Notes under the pieces: generated by a model
Database searches by the model: none
Told to the model about the DNA's origin: nothing
Seen by the model: the letters and a program-made list of their open reading frames with translations, nothing else
Translations under genes and position numbers: made by a program
In this document: positions 51,725 to 60,570 of the stretch, in pieces
Numbering within the stretch: the stretch's first letter is position 1
Layout: every line of letters begins with the position of its first letter
Source: Saprospiraceae bacterium
GTDB lineage: Bacteria; Bacteroidota; Bacteroidia; Chitinophagales; Saprospiraceae
Assembly (NCBI GenBank): GCA_016714895.1
Contig: JADKBV010000004.1
Location: forward strand, 62,001-126,000
Length of the DNA stretch: 64,000 nucleotides
Direction: 5' to 3'

Positions 51725-52585
51725 CTACCCCATCAACAAAGCTAGCGCTTCCTCCGCTTTTTTGTCCTGTATAAGTTCTGCTGCTTTACGGTGTAATGTT
51801 TCTTCAGAAGGTGTTGTCCCACCAAAATATTTGATTTTGACGTCTTCTTTTGTTTTTTCATCCGGAAAAGCCAACAATGATGCCATCGCTGCAATCTGAT
51901 TGCCGGTCAAAACCGAACTTTTTACGACTTTTTCAGGGAGTCCGTCAAAACCTAATGGTTTATCTGTGACCGATTGATAGATTTCCAGCAAAGCGTCACC
52001 ACTCGCCCGGACATAATAATTTCTTCCCAATCTTCCCATAAGATCGAGTTTGTTTGGGTCAAGTTTTCCATCAGAAAACATATTTTCGTCGATGCTGATG
52101 TGCACGACTTCACAAATGATGAGGTGACCCGCTCCTCCGTGTTCTCCCAAGGTAACAACTTCTTTTACTATACATTCCATATTGACAGGAGATTCTTTGA
52201 CACCAGGCACATCAACAATAACGGATTCCTGAGGTGTAAGGCCAACTTTTTCAAACTCATTGACACTGGCATCAAATTCAACAGAAGCTAAGGACATCTG
52301 TCGGACGATCGGGTAACTGACCGCATTAATGACCACTTTTTTGGTCGCTCTTACGTTGTGCAATGTATCTTTGGTAGAATTATCTGACACCTTTCTGTTG
52401 GATGAAAAAACCAGTATAGGCGGATTCGAACTGAAAGCATTAAAAAAACTGTAAGGCGCCAGGTTGAGATTTCCGTTTTCGTCTTTAGTACTCACAAAAG
52501 CAATAGGTCTGGGAGCTACGGAAGATATGATTAATTGATGCAAATCTTTTGTCGCCATCTCTTTGGGATTGAATCCTTTTTTCAT
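51725..52585 (-). CDS. Flavin reductase-like FMN-binding split-barrel protein
   Basis: The 286-residue protein has a flavin-reductase-like domain (about 1-190): LIISSVAPRPIAFVSTKDENG followed by LAPYSFFNAFSSNPPILVFSSN, the classic flavin-binding strand pair, and later GAGHLIICEVVHISID. Residues about 195-286 form a separate helical C-terminal extension ending EEALALLMG, more than a typical flavin reductase of about 170-200 residues has. It may reduce flavin for a monooxygenase or act as a flavoredoxin; there is no partner oxygenase nearby. Confidence 0.82.
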   Translation of the reverse strand: MKKGFNPKEMATKDLHQLIISSVAPRPIAFVSTKDENGNLNLAPYSFFNAFSSNPPILVFSSNRKVSDNSTKDTLHNVRATKKVVINAVSYPIVRQMSLASVEFDASVNEFEKVGLTPQESVIVDVPGVKESPVNMECIVKEVVTLGEHGGAGHLIICEVVHISIDENMFSDGKLDPNKLDLMGRLGRNYYVRASGDALLEIYQSVTDKPLGFDGLPEKVVKSSVLTGNQIAAMASLLAFPDEKTKEDVKIKYFGGTTPSEETLHRKAAELIQDKKAEEALALLMG

Positions 52586-52658
52586 TTGTTTTTTTGTTTT
52601 GTATAAAAACTAAACTGTATTCGCTTTCATTTTGTTGAACTGTCTTAATCTTTTTAAA

Positions 52659-53204
52659 ATGAATCTAAATTGGAACCGAATTCTCAATATCCTGATCGTC
52701 GCCCTGATATTGGTCTTTATAGCCAAAAAAATATATTTATATCCCAAACAAAAATCAGGAGAAAAAGCACCTGATTTTACCGAAACAAAAGTTGACGGCC
52801 AATCCCTGACTTTATCTTCCTTACAAGGCAACTATGTACTACTGGATTTTTGGGGTTCCTGGTGCGGACCTTGCCGGAAAGAAAACAAGGAACTGACTAA
52901 GTTGTATTCCGACTTCAAAGATTCTTCATTCAAAAATGCTTCCGCCTTTAAAATTGTAAGTATTGCTTTGGAAAAAAACAAAAATGGTGCAATCAAAGCC
53001 ATTCAAAATGATGGTTTGATATGGCCTGATCACCTGATTTTCGAAAATACCTTTGACAGCCCGGTAGCCATGCTCTACAAAGTTCGCGAAATACCTCAAA
53101 AATATCTTATCAATCCGGATGGAATGATAGTTCTGGTAAATCCTTCGATCGCAGACGTACATGATTATTTGTCAAACCAAGTAAAAAAAGACGGAATTTA
53201 TTGA
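52659..53204 (+). CDS. TlpA/ResA-like membrane-anchored thioredoxin
   Basis: The true start is the ATG at 52659 (in-frame TTG at 52632 gives an odd hydrophilic extension), giving 181 residues. One N-terminal helix (ILNILIVALILVFIAKKIYL) anchors a periplasmic thioredoxin fold. The active site is WCGPC in GSWCGPCRKEN, and APDFTETKVDG is the typical AhpC/TSA-type beginning. The REIPQKYLINPDG cis-proline loop is present. It reduces or oxidises disulfides in the envelope, for example during cytochrome c maturation. It precedes grpE and dnaJ but is separated by the inverted repeat at 53219-53248, so it may or may not be in their operon. Confidence 0.85.
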   Translation: MNLNWNRILNILIVALILVFIAKKIYLYPKQKSGEKAPDFTETKVDGQSLTLSSLQGNYVLLDFWGSWCGPCRKENKELTKLYSDFKDSSFKNASAFKIVSIALEKNKNGAIKAIQNDGLIWPDHLIFENTFDSPVAMLYKVREIPQKYLINPDGMIVLVNPSIADVHDYLSNQVKKDGIY

Positions 53205-53218
53205 CATTTTTACCAATA

Positions 53219-53248
53219 TTCGCCAAAAAAACATGACATTTTGGCGAA
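53219..53248. repeat. Perfect 10-bp inverted repeat before grpE-dnaJ
   Basis: TTCGCCAAAA (53219-53228) and TTTTGGCGAA (53239-53248) are perfect arms with a 10-base spacer, ending 8 bases before the likely grpE ATG at 53257. It has the size of a heat-shock repressor operator, but differs from the CIRCE consensus (TTAGCACTC with a 9-base spacer). On RNA it could also form a hairpin near the start codon. Confidence 0.6.
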
Positions 53249-53256
53249 AACTAAAA

Positions 53257-53832
53257 ATGGCAACAGATTTGATGATTATCAATATGCTAAATCAAATAAA
53301 ACAATTTATGTCCGGAGAAAAGGATGCTTCAATACCTAAAAAAGGAAAAAAGGAAAAAAAAGAAAACGAAGACGTTTTGGAACAGGAATTACATCAGTTA
53401 AAAGTTGAGTTGGAAGAAGCCAAAGATAAATACCTGAGGCTTTTTGCTGAGTTTGACAATTATAAAAAACGAACGGTTAAAGAACGTTTTGACCTGATGA
53501 AAACAGCTGCACAGGAAACCATTGTTTCAATGCTTCCGGTTTTGGATGATTTTGACAGAGCCAAAAAAAGCGCTGATGACCCTAATTCACCTGAAGTTTT
53601 TACAGAAGGGGTAAGCCTTGTATACCATAAATTGTATTCTGCCTTACAACATAAAGGTCTTCAGGAAATGGAATCCACTATGATGGATTTTGACCCTGAA
53701 AGGCATGAAGCGATCACTGATATCCCTGCTCCTTCGGAAGACTTGAAAGGTAAAGTCCTGGATACCGTAGAAAAAGGGTATTTGTTGCATGATAAAATCA
53801 TCCGCTACGCCAAAGTTGTAGTCGGAAAATAA
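53257..53832 (+). CDS. grpE: Nucleotide exchange factor GrpE
   Basis: GrpE releases ADP from DnaK and acts as a temperature sensor in the chaperone cycle. From the ATG at 53257 the protein has 191 residues. A long N-terminal coiled coil (about 40-85, EQELHQLKVELEEAKDKYLRLFAEF) is followed by the family's NYKKRTVKER, LPVLDDFDRAKKS and FDPERHEAI, ending in GYLLHDKIIRYAKVVV. An earlier ATG at 53233 lies within the inverted repeat and is less likely. It precedes dnaJ by 18 bases. No dnaK is in the window. Confidence 0.93.
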   Translation: MATDLMIINMLNQIKQFMSGEKDASIPKKGKKEKKENEDVLEQELHQLKVELEEAKDKYLRLFAEFDNYKKRTVKERFDLMKTAAQETIVSMLPVLDDFDRAKKSADDPNSPEVFTEGVSLVYHKLYSALQHKGLQEMESTMMDFDPERHEAITDIPAPSEDLKGKVLDTVEKGYLLHDKIIRYAKVVVGK

Positions 53833-53850
53833 TCATTTTAAGAAAAAAGA

Positions 53851-55011
53851 ATGAAGAAGGATTTTTATGAAGTTTTAGGCGTTGACAAAAATGCCGATGA
53901 AAGTACCATCAAAAAGGCATACCGAAAAATGGCAATGCAATATCATCCCGACAGAAATCCGGATGATAAGGCAGCTGAAGAAAAATTTAAAGAAGCCGCC
54001 ATCGCTTATGAAGTATTAAGTGATGCGGACAAAAAGGCCCGTTACGACCGATATGGCCATGCCGGATTGGAAAATATGGGCGGCGGAGGTCGCGGATTTT
54101 CCGGTGAAGGAATGAGCATGGATGACATTTTCGAACATTTTGGACATATGTTTGGAGATTCAGGAAGTCCTTTTGACAGCTTTTTTGGCGGAAGGTCATC
54201 ATCAAGAAGCGGCGGAGGTCAGAAAGGAACCAATCTTCGTATCAAAGTTGCTCTTACGCTGGAAGAAATTGAAGCCGGTGTCCGCAAAAAAATTAAAGTT
54301 AAAAAACAAGTTACCTGTAAATCCTGCAGTGGTTCGGGAGCCAAAGACAAAGGTAGTGTTTCTACTTGTGGAACATGTAACGGTTCAGGTTATGTCCGCC
54401 AGATCAAAAGCACCTTTTTAGGACAGATGCAGACTACCGTCGTGTGCCCTAAGTGTAACGGAAGTGGCAAAAACATCACAGCACATTGTACAACATGTCG
54501 TGGTGATGGTCGTACCATGGAGGAAGACATGATCGAAATCGACATCCCTGCAGGTGTTCAGGAAGGTATTCAACTTTCTGTAAGAGGAAAAGGAAATGCA
54601 GGTCAAAACGGCGGTCCTGCAGGTGACCTGTTGGTAAATATAGAAGAAAAACCGCATGATCATTTTACCCGGGATGGTAACAACATCATTTTCGACCTGT
54701 TTATCAATTTTGCCGATGTAGCTTTGGGCACCAATGTTGAGGTTCCTACCCTTACCGGGAAAGTCAAAGTAAAAATCCCTGCAGGTACACAATCCGGAAA
54801 AATCTTCAGATTAAAAGGCAAAGGGCTACCTGCACTTCAATCTTATGATAAAGGTGACCAACTCATTCATGTAAATGTATGGACGCCAAAAACCATGAAT
54901 GCTGAAGAATCAGCATTGATGGAAAAACTGAAGACCATGCCCAATTTTAAACCAAATCCTGAAGTAGGAGAAAGAGGATTTTTTGAAAAAATGAAAGAGT
55001 TTTTCTCTTAA
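53851..55011 (+). CDS. dnaJ: Chaperone DnaJ (Hsp40)
   Basis: DnaJ delivers clients to DnaK and stimulates its ATPase. The 386-residue protein has a J domain with the H32-P-D motif (MQYHPDRNPDD), a G/F-rich linker (about 75-125), four CxxCxGxG zinc-binding repeats (CKSCSGSG, CGTCNGSG, CPKCNGSG, CTTCRGDG) and the C-terminal substrate-binding domains. It is therefore a full type I DnaJ. It follows grpE, and a strong terminator closes the operon. Confidence 0.96.
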   Translation: MKKDFYEVLGVDKNADESTIKKAYRKMAMQYHPDRNPDDKAAEEKFKEAAIAYEVLSDADKKARYDRYGHAGLENMGGGGRGFSGEGMSMDDIFEHFGHMFGDSGSPFDSFFGGRSSSRSGGGQKGTNLRIKVALTLEEIEAGVRKKIKVKKQVTCKSCSGSGAKDKGSVSTCGTCNGSGYVRQIKSTFLGQMQTTVVCPKCNGSGKNITAHCTTCRGDGRTMEEDMIEIDIPAGVQEGIQLSVRGKGNAGQNGGPAGDLLVNIEEKPHDHFTRDGNNIIFDLFINFADVALGTNVEVPTLTGKVKVKIPAGTQSGKIFRLKGKGLPALQSYDKGDQLIHVNVWTPKTMNAEESALMEKLKTMPNFKPNPEVGERGFFEKMKEFFS

Positions 55012-55039
55012 TATCCATATTTCCTACTAATAAATTAAT

Positions 55040-55081
55040 AAATGCTGATATTTTATACCGAAATATCAGCATTTCTTTTTT
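55040..55081 (+). terminator. Intrinsic terminator after dnaJ
   Basis: AAATGCTGATATTT (55040-55053) and AAATATCAGCATTT (55061-55074) form a perfect 14-bp stem with a 7-base loop, followed by C and six T residues. It is the clearest terminator in the window. Confidence 0.9.
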
Positions 55082-55106
55082 CAGGATAAATAATTATTCT
55101 ATGATA

Positions 55107-55134
55107 TTGCGTTTGTCCTTATGAAATAATTTTG
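55107..55134 (+). promoter_or_regulatory. Promoter for the 1220-residue lipoprotein operon
   Basis: TTG at 55107-55109 and TAATTTTG at 55127-55134 are separated by 17 bases; the second is a full TAnnTTTG match. The leader to the ATG at 55192 is about 50 bases and contains the palindrome at 55170-55189. Confidence 0.5.
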
Positions 55135-55169
55135 TTGTACTTGTCCTAAAAATAAAAGATTTTAATACT

Positions 55170-55189
55170 TTAGTGCTTTAAAACACTAA
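55170..55189. repeat. 20-bp near-palindrome in the leader of the 1220-residue protein
   Basis: TTAGTG-C-TTTAAA-A-CACTAA reads the same on both strands except for one pair. It lies between the promoter and the ATG, two bases before the latter, so it may be an operator or a hairpin affecting translation start. Confidence 0.4.
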
Positions 55190-55191
55190 GT

Positions 55192-58100
55192 ATGCTCCGA
55201 ATCATTTTTTTTGGTATCTTAATATTCCTTTTATCCTGTAGTAAAACGGATAACACTTCAAAAAACAGACCTATGGAAGTCTGGGTTTTCCGTTCCGTTT
55301 TGGACCAAAACCCAAGGATCCTCACTGTGGCACTCCACGACAATCTCTGGGTTTCATACTTTACCAAAACAGGCTCTCTTTACAAAGCATGGAAAGGAAA
55401 TGTCATGTTTGACGGTCCGGTTTATACTACTGCTCATGGTCCGCAACCCATTTCAGTCGGAGATAGCTATTTTGTCAACAAACATAAAATTCCGTGGTTT
55501 GCACTGAGTTCTGCAGGCGACACTTTGGCAACAACTTTTCAATACAAAGGTCATCGTTTTGTCAATGGTCAGGTTGAGTTGATGTACGCTCTTTCTGAAA
55601 AATCATGGAAAAAACCTGTTTACCTTTATGAAAAAGTTGAACATCAGCAACCTGAATCAGGGCAAACCGTTTTTGAAAGAATATATACCACAGAAAACGT
55701 TCCGCAAGGCATTTCAATCTGTCAAAAAATCAACGTTTCCAGTATCGTTGCTGAAAATAAAATTTCAACTGACGGCCAATGGAAGGTCACAACTTCCGAA
55801 GATGTTTCCAAAGGAGATGTTACCTATAAAGATATTGACGGAGTGCTTACTTTAAAAAACAATTCCACCACTTTCTACAATACCCAATTGATGCCAAACC
55901 CGATGATTCCGAATCAAAACGGAGCATTTGAAGAAGAGGAATCATCAGAAGAAGAAGTTCCTGAAGGTTTAGCCCTCATCGGTCGAAGCGATTGCAAAAC
56001 CTGCCACAATAAAACTTTAAAAACAATTGGACCATCTTATACTGATATTGCTAAAAAATATAAAAACACGCCGGAAAATATCGCCCTACTTGCCGGAAAA
56101 ATAAAAACCGGGGGTTCCGGAGTATGGGGAAATCAGGCGATGACGCCCCACCCTGATCTTTCAGATGATGTCCTTAAAAAAATGACTTCTTACATCCTGA
56201 GCCTTCACCAACACACAGAAGAAGTTGAAAATACACAGGCAGCGTCCTTTGATATAGCGCCTGTGTCAGGTTTAAAAGAAGACAACTTTATCCCCGGATC
56301 ATTGGTAAAAATCTACGATATCAAACCAACAGTGCAAAAAATGGCAGACATTAAGATCGCAGGTAAACCAAAATTTGCAGGAATTATGGCTAATTTTGAC
56401 AATATTTCCGGAGGCGATTTTAAAAATCTCGAAAATTTCTTTTACCTGCAAGCCAAAGGTTTCCTGAAGGTAGACACAGCAGGAACCTACATCATTCAGG
56501 TATGGAGCGATGACGGTTCTCAAATAACACTCGGAGATCAAAAAATTCTGGACAACGACGGATTGCACGGTACAGAATATAAAGAAATTACGCTCACCCT
56601 CAACAAAGGATACTATCCGTTTATTCTTGATTATTTTCAGGGTACCGGAGGCAAATTCCTCTCTTTCAACTGGAAAAGGCCGGGACACAAAGAATATGAA
56701 GTGATTTCACCGTTTAATATTTTCCATACTGTGGATATGCGGGGTGACCTTCAGGGTTATTCTTTGCCTATGGCCGAAGTTTCCAAAATTCCCGGAGATC
56801 AATATGCTTTGCAGGATGTTCACCCTTCTTTTGACTTGTTTCAGGCAAGACCTGATGATTTCCAACCCAAAGTAGGTGGTATGGACTTCTTGTCAGACGG
56901 ACGACTGGTCATCAGTACCTGGGATGCAGAAGGTTCGGTATACATTATTGAGAATGCACAAAGTGGCGAGCCTTCAAAAATGAAAGCCAAAAGGATTGCC
57001 TTTGGTTTGGCAGAACCGCTGGGATTAAAAGTAGTGGATGACACTATTTTTGTCATGCAAAAACAAGAGATTACCAAATTGGTAGATACCAACAAAGATG
57101 ATATCATTGACGAATACCGCACGCTTTCTGATGCGTGGGATGTATCTGCCAATTTTCATGAATTCGGTTTCGGTCTTGCTTATAAAGACGGATATTTTTA
57201 TGCAACCCTGGCGACAGCCATCAATCCGGGTGGTGCAAGTACACAACCTCAGATACAACATAGAGGTCGCGTCGTAAAAGTCAACCGAAACACAGGCGAA
57301 ACCAGTTTTATCGCTTCAGGTCTCAGAACGCCAAACGGAGTAGGTATCGGATATAACGGCGAGATTTTTGTTTCTGACAACGAAGGAGACTGGCTTCCTT
57401 CTTCCAAAATATTGCATGTCAAAGAAGGTGCATTTTTTGGTAGTAGATCAGTGGATCCGGTAGGTACAAAAGACCTGGTGGAACAAAAACCCGTTGTTTG
57501 GTTGCCACAGGATGAAATCGGCAATTCGCCCAGTACGCCATCTTATCTGAATATTGGCCCTTATAAAGGTCAGATGATCCATGGCGAAGTCACCAACGGT
57601 GGTGTAAAACGTGTTTTTGTCGAAGAAGTGAATGGTTCTTTACAAGGGTGTGTCTTCAGATTTATTCAGGGATTGGAAGCAGGGATCAACAGATTGGTTT
57701 GGGGACCTGATGGTTCGCTTTACGTCGGAGGCATTGGCAATCCTGGCAATTGGGGTCAAACCGGAAAATTGCACTACGGATTACAAAGATTGACGTATAA
57801 TAAAAAATCCACCTTCGAAATGCTGAAAGTAGAAGCAAGAACTAACGGTGTTGAAATCACTTTCACCGAACCGTTGACCGGTAGCGATGGTTGGAAAAAA
57901 GAAGATTTTGAAGTAAAACAATGGTATTACCTTCCAAATGAAAATTACGGTGGACCAAAAATGGATCTGCGAAATCTGGATATTGTTTCAACTACCTTGT
58001 CAGATGACAAAACCAGGGTTTTTCTCGAACTGAAAGGGATGAAAGACAATCATGTCGTTTATGTCCATCTGTTGAAAAACTTCATCAGTGCCAAAGGTTC

Positions 58101-58854
58101 TCCGCTTTGGAGCACGGAAGCCTGGTACACGATGAATCAGATACCTAAAAACAAACCGGGTGTTAGTAAAAAAGCCCCTTCATTATTTTTGGATAATACA
58201 CTTACAGAGGAAGAAAAAAAGGCTGGTTGGAACCTTCTGTTTGATGGTCAAAAAATCTCTAATTTCAGAAACTTCCGCAAAAAAACCCTTGGAAAAGATT
58301 GGATTATTGACCAGAATGCCATTCATCTGAATGCAAAATTAAATCCGGACGGACATTGGCAAACCAAAGATGGTGGCGATTTGGTCACTTTGGAAGAATA
58401 TGAAAATTTTGAATTTACCATTGATTGGAAAATTGCAAATTGCGGCAATAGTGGCATCATGTATAATGTAATTGAAAGTGACAAGTATGACTATGTATGG
58501 CAGACCGGTCCTGAAATGCAGATTCTGGACAACACCTGTCATCCGGACACCAAATATCCGACCCACAGAGCGGGAGATTTGTACGATATGATCGAATGTA
58601 AATATCCGTCGGTCAAACCGGCCGGTCAATGGAATACAGCACGTATTGTCAGTAATAAAGGACAAGTCACTTTTTGGCTGAACGGACATAATGTAGTTTC
58701 ATTTTCTATGTCTGATGCCAGCTGGAAAGAAAGAATCGCCAAAAGCAAATTTAAAGACATGCCTGGTTTTGGCCTTGCCAAAAAAGGAAAAATCTCTCTT
58801 CAGGATCATGGCGATAAAGTATGGTTCAAAAACATTAAAATCAGAAAAATCTAA
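55192..58854 (+). CDS. Giant lipoprotein: cytochrome c + PA14 + propeller + DUF1080 domains
   Basis: The 1220-residue protein has a lipoprotein signal ending LLSC (C16). A domain of about 230 residues is followed by a haem motif C268-K-T-C271-H272 in a cytochrome c domain (about 262-345), a PA14 carbohydrate-type beta-sandwich (about 375-505, WSDDGSQITLGDQ), a beta-propeller of the membrane-bound dehydrogenase/GSDH kind (about 530-870, with PDGSLYVGGIGNPGNWGQ), another beta domain (about 880-990), and a DUF1080 domain (about 1010-1220, GWNLLFDGQKISNFRNF). DUF1080 is the 3-keto-disaccharide hydrolase family, so an oxidation plus keto-glycoside cleavage role is plausible. It is 15 bases before a GH13 lipoprotein. 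Confidence 0.85.
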   Translation: MLRIIFFGILIFLLSCSKTDNTSKNRPMEVWVFRSVLDQNPRILTVALHDNLWVSYFTKTGSLYKAWKGNVMFDGPVYTTAHGPQPISVGDSYFVNKHKIPWFALSSAGDTLATTFQYKGHRFVNGQVELMYALSEKSWKKPVYLYEKVEHQQPESGQTVFERIYTTENVPQGISICQKINVSSIVAENKISTDGQWKVTTSEDVSKGDVTYKDIDGVLTLKNNSTTFYNTQLMPNPMIPNQNGAFEEEESSEEEVPEGLALIGRSDCKTCHNKTLKTIGPSYTDIAKKYKNTPENIALLAGKIKTGGSGVWGNQAMTPHPDLSDDVLKKMTSYILSLHQHTEEVENTQAASFDIAPVSGLKEDNFIPGSLVKIYDIKPTVQKMADIKIAGKPKFAGIMANFDNISGGDFKNLENFFYLQAKGFLKVDTAGTYIIQVWSDDGSQITLGDQKILDNDGLHGTEYKEITLTLNKGYYPFILDYFQGTGGKFLSFNWKRPGHKEYEVISPFNIFHTVDMRGDLQGYSLPMAEVSKIPGDQYALQDVHPSFDLFQARPDDFQPKVGGMDFLSDGRLVISTWDAEGSVYIIENAQSGEPSKMKAKRIAFGLAEPLGLKVVDDTIFVMQKQEITKLVDTNKDDIIDEYRTLSDAWDVSANFHEFGFGLAYKDGYFYATLATAINPGGASTQPQIQHRGRVVKVNRNTGETSFIASGLRTPNGVGIGYNGEIFVSDNEGDWLPSSKILHVKEGAFFGSRSVDPVGTKDLVEQKPVVWLPQDEIGNSPSTPSYLNIGPYKGQMIHGEVTNGGVKRVFVEEVNGSLQGCVFRFIQGLEAGINRLVWGPDGSLYVGGIGNPGNWGQTGKLHYGLQRLTYNKKSTFEMLKVEARTNGVEITFTEPLTGSDGWKKEDFEVKQWYYLPNENYGGPKMDLRNLDIVSTTLSDDKTRVFLELKGMKDNHVVYVHLLKNFISAKGSPLWSTEAWYTMNQIPKNKPGVSKKAPSLFLDNTLTEEEKKAGWNLLFDGQKISNFRNFRKKTLGKDWIIDQNAIHLNAKLNPDGHWQTKDGGDLVTLEEYENFEFTIDWKIANCGNSGIMYNVIESDKYDYVWQTGPEMQILDNTCHPDTKYPTHRAGDLYDMIECKYPSVKPAGQWNTARIVSNKGQVTFWLNGHNVVSFSMSDASWKERIAKSKFKDMPGFGLAKKGKISLQDHGDKVWFKNIKIRKI

Positions 58855-58869
58855 AAATTTAGCTTACCC

Positions 58870-60537
58870 ATGACCAAGATCTCTCAATACCTATTCGTTA
58901 GTATTATTTTGTTTCTGTCCGTTTTTCTGACCATGGGTTGTTCTCAAAAGCTACACCCTGCAGGTTCGGAAAACAGTACAAAACAACCTTTTGTTTGGGA
59001 AAACAGCACCATCTATTTTCTGTTGACCGACAGGTTTTATAACGCTGATAAGTCAAATGATTTCAAACCTGATGTGACACCTGCTAAGCTTCGTGGTTAT
59101 GAAGGTGGCGACATCAAAGGCATTACAGCAAAAGTGGAAGAAGGTTATTTTAACAAATTGGGAGCCAATGTATTATGGATGACTCCATTGGTTGAAAACA
59201 TTGAGGGATTTGTCGATGAAGGGACTGGTATCAGTTTTGGATTTCATGGTTATTGGATCAAAGACTGGACAGCTATTGACCCGAGATTAGGAACTAAAGA
59301 AGATGTCCGCAATATGGTCAAAGCAGCACACGATAAAGGACTAAAAGTCATCATGGATGTGGTGATCAACCACACCGGTCCTGTGACCGCAAAAGATCCT
59401 GTCTGGCCTTCTGATTGGGTAAGGACAGGCCCAAGATGTTCGTATAAAGATTATCGTTCTACCGTAGAATGTACTTTGGTTGATAATCTGCCGGATATAT
59501 TGACTAATACCACCAAAGAAGTGGAAGTTCCGGCTTACCTTCAGGAAAAATGGAAAAAAGAAGGACGTTTTGAACAGGAAATGTCTTCTTTGGATGCCTT
59601 TTTTAAAAGGACAGGACATCCGAGACTGCCTCACTTTTATATTATAAAGTGGATTACAGACATGATCATAGAGTATGGCATTGACGGATTCAGAGTGGAT
59701 ACCGTAAAACATGTTGAAGAGTCTGTGTGGAAGAGTCTGAAAAATGAAGCGCAATACGCTTTTGAAGTAGCTAAGAAAAAATTTCCTACAGAATTACCAA
59801 AAGAGGAATCCTTTTTTATGTTGGGTGAATTGTATGGCTACAATGCCGTAAATGGGCCACTGTATGATTTTGGTGATAAAAAAGTCGATTATTACATAAA
59901 TGGTTTTGATGCTTTGATCAATTTTGGTTTTGTTTGGGATGCAAAGTTATCTTATACGGAATTATTCAAAAAATATGATGGAATAATTCAATTAAATAAA
60001 GGAGAAAATCAATTTGTTCATTATGTCAGTTCTCATGATGATGGCAATCCTTATGATAAAAAACGTGAAAGAGTATTGGAGTCAGGAACTAAATTAATGC
60101 TGACACCGGGTATGGCCCAGATATATTATGGAGATGAAATCGGGAGGACTCTGACAGCTGATGCTACAGGTGATGCACAATTAAGGTCTGCTATGGATTG
60201 GAAAAGTTTTGAAGACAATGACAAAATGATAGCTTTGGATCATTGGCAAAAGTTGGGGCAGTTTAGAATAAACAATCCGGCTGTTGGTGCCGGCAAACAT
60301 GTAGATATTGATAAAAATGTATTCGGTAGAATGTATCAAAAAGCGGGAATCAAAAATACTGTGGTTTTTGCATTGGAGCAGCAAAGAGGCGAAAAATTGA
60401 TTCCTGTCAAAGGTCTTTTTAAAGATGGCGAGGTATTGTATGATTACTATTCAAAAGGGTTTACCAAAGTAGAAAAAGGAATGGTAAAAATCAACAATCC
60501 TTTTCAAATCGTGCTGTTAGGAAAAAAGAATCTTTAA
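58870..60537 (+). CDS. GH13 alpha-amylase-family lipoprotein
   Basis: The 555-residue protein has a lipoprotein signal ending TMGC (C24) and a complete GH13 catalytic domain from about residue 45. The nucleophile is D277 (GIDGFRVDTVKH), the acid/base E320 (FMLGELYGY), and the third acid D390 (VSSHDDGN), with the WMTPLVENIEGF and VMDVVINHTGP regions as additional signatures. No starch-binding or T9SS domain is present, unlike the amylase at 5266-8883, so it acts in the periplasm or on the outer membrane, on maltodextrins from partial digestion. It follows the DUF1080 protein by 15 bases and probably shares its promoter. Confidence 0.93.
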   Translation: MTKISQYLFVSIILFLSVFLTMGCSQKLHPAGSENSTKQPFVWENSTIYFLLTDRFYNADKSNDFKPDVTPAKLRGYEGGDIKGITAKVEEGYFNKLGANVLWMTPLVENIEGFVDEGTGISFGFHGYWIKDWTAIDPRLGTKEDVRNMVKAAHDKGLKVIMDVVINHTGPVTAKDPVWPSDWVRTGPRCSYKDYRSTVECTLVDNLPDILTNTTKEVEVPAYLQEKWKKEGRFEQEMSSLDAFFKRTGHPRLPHFYIIKWITDMIIEYGIDGFRVDTVKHVEESVWKSLKNEAQYAFEVAKKKFPTELPKEESFFMLGELYGYNAVNGPLYDFGDKKVDYYINGFDALINFGFVWDAKLSYTELFKKYDGIIQLNKGENQFVHYVSSHDDGNPYDKKRERVLESGTKLMLTPGMAQIYYGDEIGRTLTADATGDAQLRSAMDWKSFEDNDKMIALDHWQKLGQFRINNPAVGAGKHVDIDKNVFGRMYQKAGIKNTVVFALEQQRGEKLIPVKGLFKDGEVLYDYYSKGFTKVEKGMVKINNPFQIVLLGKKNL

Positions 60538-60570
60538 GCTGTAAATTTAACCCGTGCGGGCGAAAATTTT

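Noticed and set aside
53219..53248. CIRCE (HrcA operator) at grpE
   Set aside because: Size and position fit, but the arms TTCGCCAAAA/TTTTGGCGAA share almost nothing with TTAGCACTC/GAGTGCTAA, so it is reported only as an unassigned dyad.
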